DNA of 8,233 nucleotides from Acidobacteriota bacterium (GTDB taxonomy: Bacteria; Acidobacteriota; Vicinamibacteria; Vicinamibacterales; UBA2999): NCBI GenBank assembly GCA_020851835.1, contig JADZBZ010000455.1:1-8233 (forward strand), read 5' to 3'. A model generated the notes under the pieces. That model was not told where the DNA came from. It saw only the letters and a program-made list of their open reading frames with translations, and made no database searches. The position numbers and the translations under genes are program-made. Shown here one piece after another: positions 1 through 8,233 of this stretch (positions are counted from its first letter, which is position 1; each line of letters begins with the position of its first letter).

Positions 1-1
1 C

Positions 2-1156
2 GTCCCCGGCGACATGGCGCCGGTGGCGGGCGCGTCTCGCGAGGCGCTGGCGCTGGTGTTTGGACGCGCGCTGCACGCCGACCCCGGTCGGCGCTACGAA
101 TCGTCGGTGGCCTTTGTCGACGACCTGGCGCGTATCGCCGACCAGTCGGACGTGACAGCGCGGCCCGAACCCGGAGGGGCCAGAGCACGGCGGCGATCGG
201 TCGCGCGCGCCGACGTGCCGCTGCCGCTCGAGGCTTTTCCGGCCCAGAGCGATCCCGCGCTGCCGTTGAACCTTGAATCCGCTCCCTCCTGCCCGATTGA
301 CGAGTTCGCGCCGGAGGCCGACGACGCCGACAAGGTCCTTGCATTCGACGAGCCCATGTCGCCGGTGGCCGCCGCGTCGCGGATGGTCGGTGGGCCCGAA
401 GACCGAAGCGATGCGCGCCGCGTGAGGGCATGGGTGGCGGGCGCGGCCGGGGCAGGCCTCGTCATCGGCCTGGCGGCCGGCTATGTCATGTGGGGCCGGA
501 GCGGCGGATCAGCGGCGGTGGGCGTGCTGCCCGCGGCGGTCGACTCCGCGTCTGAGCCGGTGGTCATCGAGGATCCCGAACCCCTCACCTCGCCTGGCAC
601 GCCCTCGCGCGAGCCCGGCGCGGGCGACGAGACGCCACCCGCGGCGGCGGCCTCCGGGAACCTGCTGATCCGGTCCACTCCCGCCGGCGCGACGGTCTTT
701 GTCGATGGCGATCGGCGCGGCATCACCCCGGTGACGCTGCCCGCGGTGCCGCTCGGCACGCGGGTCGTCCGCGTGCAGCAGGACGGCTTCGTCGCCGACG
801 AGCGGCGCCTGACGCTGACGGCGGACCGCCCGTCCCGGTCGGTGGAAGTGCGTCTGCGCCGGGCCCCGGTCCCGGCGCGACCCGCCTCGAGCGAAGCGGC
901 GGCGCCGGCGGCGGTAGCCGCCTTCGCGGCGCGCACTGGGTCGCTGCTCATCGAATCGCGGCCGCCCGGGGCGGCCGTGGCGGTGGACGGGCGTCCGGCC
1001 GGGTCGACCCCGCTGACGCTCGACAGCATTCCGGCGGGTCGCCACACCGTGACGATGCGTCTGGCGGGCTTTCGTCCGGTAACGGCGACGGTGCGGGTGG
1101 AGGCAGACGAGCGTGCGCGCGTAGCCGCGTCGTTGACAAGCGGACAGGAGCCTTGA
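2..1156 (+). CDS. C-terminal part of a membrane Ser/Thr protein kinase with two PEGA repeats (5' end outside window)
   Basis: The frame is open to the window edge (codons from position 2), so the ATG at 14 is probably internal. Numbering from that Met, residues 10-40 carry the pattern RALHADPGRRYESSVAF. This matches the end of the eukaryotic-like (Hanks-type) kinase fold, with R27 in the place of its conserved late arginine. The catalytic loop and ATP site would lie upstream and cannot be checked. A Pro/Ala/acidic linker of about 100 residues follows, then basic residues (ARRVR) and one hydrophobic span at about 140-160, so the kinase should face the cytoplasm. After a second low-complexity linker come two PEGA domains, about 215-283 and 309-376, each with a P-x-G-A-x-V-x-V-D-G core and a 'G.H/R.V.....GF' strand. 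PEGA domains are usually extracytoplasmic and are thought to bind surface or wall components; the ligand here is unknown. The stop overlaps the carA start. Confidence 0.8.
   Translation, partial: VPGDMAPVAGASREALALVFGRALHADPGRRYESSVAFVDDLARIADQSDVTARPEPGGARARRRSVARADVPLPLEAFPAQSDPALPLNLESAPSCPIDEFAPEADDADKVLAFDEPMSPVAAASRMVGGPEDRSDARRVRAWVAGAAGAGLVIGLAAGYVMWGRSGGSAAVGVLPAAVDSASEPVVIEDPEPLTSPGTPSREPGAGDETPPAAAASGNLLIRSTPAGATVFVDGDRRGITPVTLPAVPLGTRVVRVQQDGFVADERRLTLTADRPSRSVEVRLRRAPVPARPASSEAAAPAAVAAFAARTGSLLIESRPPGAAVAVDGRPAGSTPLTLDSIPAGRHTVTMRLAGFRPVTATVRVEADERARVAASLTSGQEP
431..493 (+). other. Predicted transmembrane segment of the kinase-PEGA protein
   Basis: These codons give about 21 mostly Ala/Gly/Val/Leu/Ile residues bounded by Trp at both ends (W140 and W160, numbered from the Met at 14). 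They follow an arginine-rich stretch and precede a Gly/Ser-rich one. By the positive-inside rule, the upstream kinase side is cytoplasmic and the downstream PEGA side is outside. This is the only clear hydrophobic span in the visible part of the protein. Confidence 0.75.
656..1141 (+). repeat. Tandem pair of diverged PEGA domain repeats (protein level)
   Basis: Two units of about 70 residues (codons at about 656-862 and 938-1141) share the order L-L-I-x-S-x-P-x-G-A, then V-x-V-D-G, then G-x-T-P-(V/L)-T-L, then a G-(T/R)-x-x-V strand and a G-F pair. They are separated by an Ala/Pro-rich linker of about 25 residues. The DNA of the two units is only loosely similar, which indicates an old duplication rather than a recent one. 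Confidence 0.75.
1146..1150 (+). promoter_or_regulatory. Shine-Dalgarno site of carA
   Basis: AGGAG lies five bases before the ATG at 1156, inside the last codons of the kinase gene. It decides the start: the in-frame TTG at 1153 would be only two bases away, too close for initiation. It is the only strong Shine-Dalgarno sequence I see in front of any gene in the window. Confidence 0.75.
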
Positions 1157-2289
1157 TGATCGCAGTTCTCGCGTTGGAAGACGGCACGTGTTACCGAGGT
1201 GTGGCGGCGGGCGCCCATGGAGAAACGTCGGGCGAGGTGGTATTCAATACCGCCATGACGGGTTATCAGGAAGTGCTGACCGACCCGTCGTACGCCGGCC
1301 AGATCGTCGCCATGACGGCGCCTCAGATCGGCAACTACGGCGTTGCCGGTACCGACCAGGAGTCGGGCGCCCCCAAGGTGGCGGGCTTCGTCATGCGCGA
1401 CCCGTCGCCCATATCGAGTAACTGGCGCGCCCAGGGCACCCTACGCGACTACCTCGTCGAGCACAACATCGTGGCCATCGGCGATATCGACACGCGGGCC
1501 CTCACCCGCAAGCTGCGCTCCAGCGGGGTGATGCGCGGCATCATCGCCACCGGGTCGGTGGATCCCGAGGCGCTGGTCGAGCGGGCGCGTGCCGTGCCGC
1601 CCATGGAGGGCAGCGACCTGGTCAGGACGGTCACCTGTGCCGAGCCCTACGACTTCACGACCACGCTGGCCGACGCGGTCGCGGAGGCCTCGTTCGGCGT
1701 GGCGCCGATCAAGCGGGCGTCGCGTCCGCTCAAGGTCGCGGCCTACGACTACGGCATCAAGCTGAACATCCTGCGGCGCCTCTCGGCTCACGGCTGCCAG
1801 GTGCGCGTGTTCCCGGCCGACACGCCCGCCACCGAGGTGCTGGCCTGGGAGCCGGACGGCGTGTTCCTGAGCAACGGCCCGGGCGATCCGGCGGCGGTGA
1901 CCTATGCCGTCGGGCACATCCGCACGCTGGTCGACACCGGCGTGCCGGTGTTCGGCATCTGCCTGGGGCACCAGTTGCTGGGCCTGGCGCTCGGCGCGCG
2001 GACCTACAAGCTGAAGTTCGGACACCGCGGCGCCAACCATCCCGTCAAGCAGCTCGACACGGGGGCCATCGAAATCACGTCCCAGAACCACGGCTTCGCC
2101 GTGGACCCCGACTCGCTGCCCGAAACCGTCAGGGTGACGCACCTGAACCTCTACGACGGCACGATCGAAGGCCTGCGGCACGTTTCGAAGCCGATCTACT
2201 CGGTGCAGTACCATCCCGAGGCGTCGCCCGGGCCGCACGACGCCGATTACCTGTTCGCCCAGTTCATCCAAGAGATGGAAGCCCAGTAG
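1156..2289 (+). CDS. carA: Carbamoyl-phosphate synthetase small (glutamine amidotransferase) subunit
   Basis: CarA hydrolyses glutamine and channels the ammonia to CarB, in the first step of carbamoyl-phosphate synthesis for pyrimidines and arginine. The 377-residue product has the usual family length. The N-terminal domain (about 1-150) carries the hallmark stretches GEVVFNTAMTGYQEVLTDPS and APQIGNYGV. The C-terminal half (about 190-375) is a class I glutamine amidotransferase. Its nucleophile is C269 in GICLGHQLLG, and the H353-P-E355 pair sits in YSVQYHPEASPGP. These positions equal the catalytic triad numbers I know for the E. coli enzyme, so it should be active. The ATG at 1156 shares its A with the kinase stop (TGATG) and is preceded by AGGAG, which suggests translational coupling. 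No leader or operator precedes it. carB follows after 19 bases, the standard carAB order. Confidence 0.97.
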   Translation: MIAVLALEDGTCYRGVAAGAHGETSGEVVFNTAMTGYQEVLTDPSYAGQIVAMTAPQIGNYGVAGTDQESGAPKVAGFVMRDPSPISSNWRAQGTLRDYLVEHNIVAIGDIDTRALTRKLRSSGVMRGIIATGSVDPEALVERARAVPPMEGSDLVRTVTCAEPYDFTTTLADAVAEASFGVAPIKRASRPLKVAAYDYGIKLNILRRLSAHGCQVRVFPADTPATEVLAWEPDGVFLSNGPGDPAAVTYAVGHIRTLVDTGVPVFGICLGHQLLGLALGARTYKLKFGHRGANHPVKQLDTGAIEITSQNHGFAVDPDSLPETVRVTHLNLYDGTIEGLRHVSKPIYSVQYHPEASPGPHDADYLFAQFIQEMEAQ

Positions 2290-2308
2290 CCGACGGACCA
2301 GCCGACCG

Positions 2309-5590
<3,282 letters not shown>

Positions 5591-5598
5591 TCGCCGGC

Positions 5599-5630
5599 GT
5601 GCGGTGATGGCAGGACCTGCCACCTCGCAC
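5599..5630 (+). terminator. Imperfect hairpin between carB and comEC (weak terminator or attenuator candidate)
   Basis: An outer stem GTGCG/CGCAC (5599-5603 with 5626-5630) and an inner stem TGGCAG/CTGCCA (5608-5613 with 5617-5622) enclose a three-base loop, separated by an unpaired GTGA/CCT internal loop. The sequence after it is pyrimidine-rich (TCTCTCCCT) but has no run of T, so it is not a classical intrinsic terminator. It could reduce read-through into comEC or simply be a processing or stability element. In DNA this GC-rich, chance hairpins are common. Confidence 0.3.
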
Positions 5631-5655
5631 GTCTCTCCCTCGTGAAATCCGCCTG

Positions 5656-8154
5656 ATGTCCGGGGCGCGGCGCCCTTGCATCCCTCACGGCATGCCGCTC
5701 TCGCTTCGCCTCGCGCTGCTGCTGGCGGCGGGCATCGCCGCCGGCCTTCAATGCGAGCCAGAGGCCGCGCGTCTTCTGGCGATGATCGCCGCCGGCTTTG
5801 CGGCGGCTGCGGTCGTGGCCCGACGCAGCGGCCCCCGTCTCCTCGTCAGGGCGTCTCGGGCGCTCGCCTGCGGCGCACTGGCCGCGATGTATGGGCTGCA
5901 CGCCGCGACGGTGGCCGAGCACGGACCGCTGCGGCAGTGGTTCGACATGCGGGTGGCGGAGCGCGGCGGCGATACCGGAGCGCTACGCCTGGAAGACCCG
6001 GTCCGGCTGCGGGGACGCCTCGCCAGGGACGCGTCGGTGGACGAGGATGGCGCGCGGATTCAGGTGGCGGTGACCTCCGTGTCGGCGGGTCGTGGCTGGC
6101 TGCCAGTGCGAGGAGGGGTCTCGCTCTCCGTCGGCGGCGCCTCCGCCGCCCGACGCGCAAGCCAGTGGCGCGGCGGCCGTGCGATCGAGGTGCCGGCCAT
6201 GCTCCGCCGTCCCGCGCGCTATCTCAACGACGGCGTGCCCGACGGCGAGCGCGCGATGGCCCGTCGCGGCACGGTGCTCGTGGGGAGCGTGAAGAGCGCG
6301 GCCCTGGTCGAGGTGTACGAGGAGGGCGCCTGGTGGGACGAGGCGGCGGCGGAGGTTCGCGCCGCCGTGCGGGCGGCCATGGCCCATCACGTCGGCGGGC
6401 TCGATGGCACGTCCGCGGCCATCGGCACCGCCATCCTCATTGGCGACCGGGCGAGCCTGGCGCCGGAGGTCGAACGGCGCCTGCAGGAGGCTGGTACCTA
6501 CCACGTGGTCGCCATCTCGGGAGGGAACATCGCCCTGCTGGCGTCGGCCGTGCTGGCGGCGCTCTGGGCCGCGGGCATCCGATTCGAAGGCGCCGCGCTG
6601 ACGGCCATGGCCGTTCTCGTGGCGCATGCGTGGGTCATCGGGGGAGGTGCATCGGTCGTACGCGCCACCGTGATGGCGGTCGTCTACCTCGCGCTCCGGC
6701 TCATCGACCAGCGGACCTCGCCCATCCACGCCGTGGCGGTGGGGGCCACGATCATGTTGCTGGCGCAACCGCTGGAAGTGGTGGACGCGGGCTTCTGGCT
6801 CACGTTCGGCGCGACAGGGGCATTGCTGGCGGCCGGAACGCGATTGGGGCGGCCGCTGCGTCCGCGCTGGTGGCACGCTCCGGCCGCCATTTGCCTGGGC
6901 AGTCTCGCTGTCGAGCTCGTGCTCGCCCCGGTCTCGGCGCTCGTGTTCGAGCGCGTCACCCTGGCCGGGCTGGGGCTCAACCTGGTTGCCGTGCCGGCCA
7001 TGGCCGTCGTGCAGGGCGCGGCGTCGCTGTGTGTGCTCGCCGACGCGTGTGGGCTCGGCCCGGTGGCGAGCGTCGCTGGCCATGTGACGCATATCGCCGC
7101 GCGGGCGCTGGTGGACAGCAGCCGGTTGGTGGAGTGGATGCCCTGGGCCACGTGGCGCGTGCCGCCCCCGCGCCTGGCGCTCGTCGGTACCTACTACCTC
7201 GTGCTGGCCGGATGGTGGCGACTCGGGTCCGCGCCCATCGATGGCGCGAGCCATCGGCGCTTCGAGCCCGCCGCGCGGCTGGCGGCCGTCGCGATGTGGG
7301 GCTGGATCGTCGTGTCGCCGGCTTCGCTCCCTCTGCCCGCCGATGGCCGGCTGCGCGTCGCCGCGCTCGACGTCGGCCAGGGAGATGCCGTGCTGGTCAT
7401 CTGTCCCGATGGGACGACGCTGCTGGTGGATACCGGCGGCCTGTCGGGTAGTGGCCGGTTCGATATTGGCGACCGAGTTGTCGGGCCAGCCCTGCGCGCG
7501 CGCGGCGTGCGCCGGCTCGACTACCTGGCGATTACCCATGCGGACGCCGACCACGCGGGCGGGGCCGTATCGGTGGTGCGCGACTTCCGCCCGCGCGAGA
7601 TCTGGGTCGGCGTCCCCGTTCCGTCGAACCCCACCGAGCATGCGCTTCGGGAGTCGGCGGTCGCGGCCCGCAGCGCCTGGCGCTGGCTGCGGCGCGGCCA
7701 GCGCCTGGCCTTCGGAGATGTGGAACTGCGGGTCCACCACCCGCCCGACCCCGACTGGGAGCGGCGCAACGTGCGCAACGACGACTCCCTCGTGCTCGAA
7801 TTACGGCTGGGCGAGATGTCCGTGGTGTTGACGGGCGATGTCACGCGGGAGGTCGAGCACGAACTGGCTCGGGTGATCGAGCCGCACCGGACCGTGATCC
7901 TCAAGGCGCCGCACCATGGGAGCGCAACCTCGAGTTCACCCGCGCTGCTGGACCACCTCGCCCCGGCGGTGGTTCTCGTGAGCGCTGGGCGGGGCAACCC
8001 GTTCGGGCACCCCGCGCCGGCCGTGCTCGCGCGCTATCGCGCACGCGGTGCCGCCGTGTTTCGCACGGACGCGGATGGTCGGATTGACGTCGCCACCGAC
8101 GGCCGCTCGCTGACGGTGACGACCTTCACCGGGCGCACCTGGCGCCTGCGTTGA
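5656..8154 (+). CDS. comEC: ComEC/Rec2 family DNA-uptake channel protein with C-terminal metallo-beta-lactamase domain
   Basis: ComEC is the inner-membrane channel that passes one DNA strand into the cytoplasm during natural transformation. The 832-residue product has the full three-part layout. First come hydrophobic N-terminal spans (about 15-85) and an OB-fold-like soluble region (about 110-215) ending in RPARYLNDGVPDGERAMARRG. The Competence domain (about 250-530) has GTAILIGDRASL at 258-269, AISGGNIALL at 286-295 and roughly seven further membrane spans. The metallo-beta-lactamase-like domain (about 565-825) has LDVGQGDAVL, the metal motif THADADHAGG (H628, D630, D632, H633), NDDS at 708-711, TGD at 726-728, HHGS at 753-756 and a late FGHP. 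Having D instead of the second H of HxHxDH is normal for ComEC. The ATG at 5656 and the in-frame ATG at 5692 are both possible starts; the second begins just before the first span. Neither has a Shine-Dalgarno. It lies 65 bases after carB. Confidence 0.93.
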   Translation: MSGARRPCIPHGMPLSLRLALLLAAGIAAGLQCEPEAARLLAMIAAGFAAAAVVARRSGPRLLVRASRALACGALAAMYGLHAATVAEHGPLRQWFDMRVAERGGDTGALRLEDPVRLRGRLARDASVDEDGARIQVAVTSVSAGRGWLPVRGGVSLSVGGASAARRASQWRGGRAIEVPAMLRRPARYLNDGVPDGERAMARRGTVLVGSVKSAALVEVYEEGAWWDEAAAEVRAAVRAAMAHHVGGLDGTSAAIGTAILIGDRASLAPEVERRLQEAGTYHVVAISGGNIALLASAVLAALWAAGIRFEGAALTAMAVLVAHAWVIGGGASVVRATVMAVVYLALRLIDQRTSPIHAVAVGATIMLLAQPLEVVDAGFWLTFGATGALLAAGTRLGRPLRPRWWHAPAAICLGSLAVELVLAPVSALVFERVTLAGLGLNLVAVPAMAVVQGAASLCVLADACGLGPVASVAGHVTHIAARALVDSSRLVEWMPWATWRVPPPRLALVGTYYLVLAGWWRLGSAPIDGASHRRFEPAARLAAVAMWGWIVVSPASLPLPADGRLRVAALDVGQGDAVLVICPDGTTLLVDTGGLSGSGRFDIGDRVVGPALRARGVRRLDYLAITHADADHAGGAVSVVRDFRPREIWVGVPVPSNPTEHALRESAVAARSAWRWLRRGQRLAFGDVELRVHHPPDPDWERRNVRNDDSLVLELRLGEMSVVLTGDVTREVEHELARVIEPHRTVILKAPHHGSATSSSPALLDHLAPAVVLVSAGRGNPFGHPAPAVLARYRARGAAVFRTDADGRIDVATDGRSLTVTTFTGRTWRLR

Positions 8155-8173
8155 GTGGGACCGCTACCGCCGG

Positions 8174-8233
8174 TCAGGTCCGGCCCTTCGTGGCCGCCTT
8201 GGCGAGATTCCAACGCCGGTCGAGTTCGTCGAG
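8174..8233 (-). CDS. C-terminal end of a convergent gene, possibly MazG-type nucleoside triphosphate pyrophosphohydrolase
   Basis: On the minus strand, the frame entering at 8233 reads LDELDRRWNLAKAATKGRT and stops at a TGA (complement of 8174-8176). Only 19 residues are visible. The pattern of a 'LDEL/LEEM' helix followed by W and a K/R-rich tail resembles the end of MazG proteins, whose last helix has the form L-E-x-M-(D/E)-x-x-W-x-x-(A/V)-K. MazG hydrolyses NTPs and dNTPs to monophosphates. This is a family-pattern guess from very few residues. That there is a real gene here is supported by the low-gap convergent layout: its stop is 19 bases from the comEC stop. Confidence 0.4.
   Translation of the reverse strand, partial: LDELDRRWNLAKAATKGRT

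Noticed and set aside
5592..5599. Palindrome CGCCGGCG just after carB as an operator.
   Set aside because: It is eight bases of pure G and C, and similar palindromes are frequent throughout the window.
5676..7451. A 591-codon + strand frame overlapping comEC in another frame.
   Set aside because: It is extremely Arg/Gly/Ala-rich with no motif, while the comEC frame carries every family signature over the same bases.
5983..7740. A 585-codon open frame on the minus strand opposite comEC.
   Set aside because: It is antisense to conserved ComEC motifs and has an Arg/His/Gly/Pro-rich composition with no recognisable domain. It is a shadow of GC-rich coding.
8159..8175. Small inverted repeat GACCG/CGGTC after comEC as an intrinsic terminator.
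   Set aside because: It has only five base pairs, a seven-base loop and no T run on either strand; such matches are expected by chance at this GC content.

Overview
The window is very GC-rich (visibly well over 60% G+C, with G or C at most third codon positions). It is packed with genes on the + strand and reads as ordinary bacterial chromosome. A membrane Ser/Thr kinase with PEGA repeats, a carAB pair and a ComEC, all in high-GC codon usage with few Shine-Dalgarno sites, would fit an Acidobacteriota (Vicinamibacteria-like) or similar environmental lineage. That placement is inference only; no phylogenetic marker was compared.

Layout. (1) Positions 2-1156: the 3' part of a membrane-anchored Ser/Thr protein kinase. 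It holds the last helix region of the kinase domain, a cytoplasmic linker, one membrane span and two extracytoplasmic PEGA repeats. (2) 1156-2289: carA, the glutaminase subunit of carbamoyl-phosphate synthetase; its ATG overlaps the kinase stop codon by one base. (3) 2309-5590: carB, the large synthetase subunit, complete with both ATP-grasp halves and the allosteric domain. (4) 5591-5655: a short gap with an imperfect hairpin. (5) 5656-8154: comEC/rec2, the inner-membrane DNA-uptake channel protein with its C-terminal metallo-beta-lactamase domain. (6) 8174-8233: the last 19 codons and stop of a convergent minus-strand gene, possibly mazG.

How they work together. CarA and CarB form one enzyme that makes carbamoyl phosphate for pyrimidines and arginine. 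The one-base overlap at 1156 suggests that carA translation is coupled to the kinase gene, so carAB probably has no leader of its own and depends on a promoter further upstream or inside the kinase gene. comEC follows on the same strand after 65 bases and may be a distal member of the same transcript, though the hairpin could separate it. I see no functional link between the kinase, carAB and DNA uptake beyond adjacency.

I found no mobile element, CRISPR array, tRNA or rRNA, and no convincing undescribed system. The points worth a second look are the gene arrangement, a charged insertion in the CarB linker, a variant ComEC channel motif and uncertain starts. All are modest.
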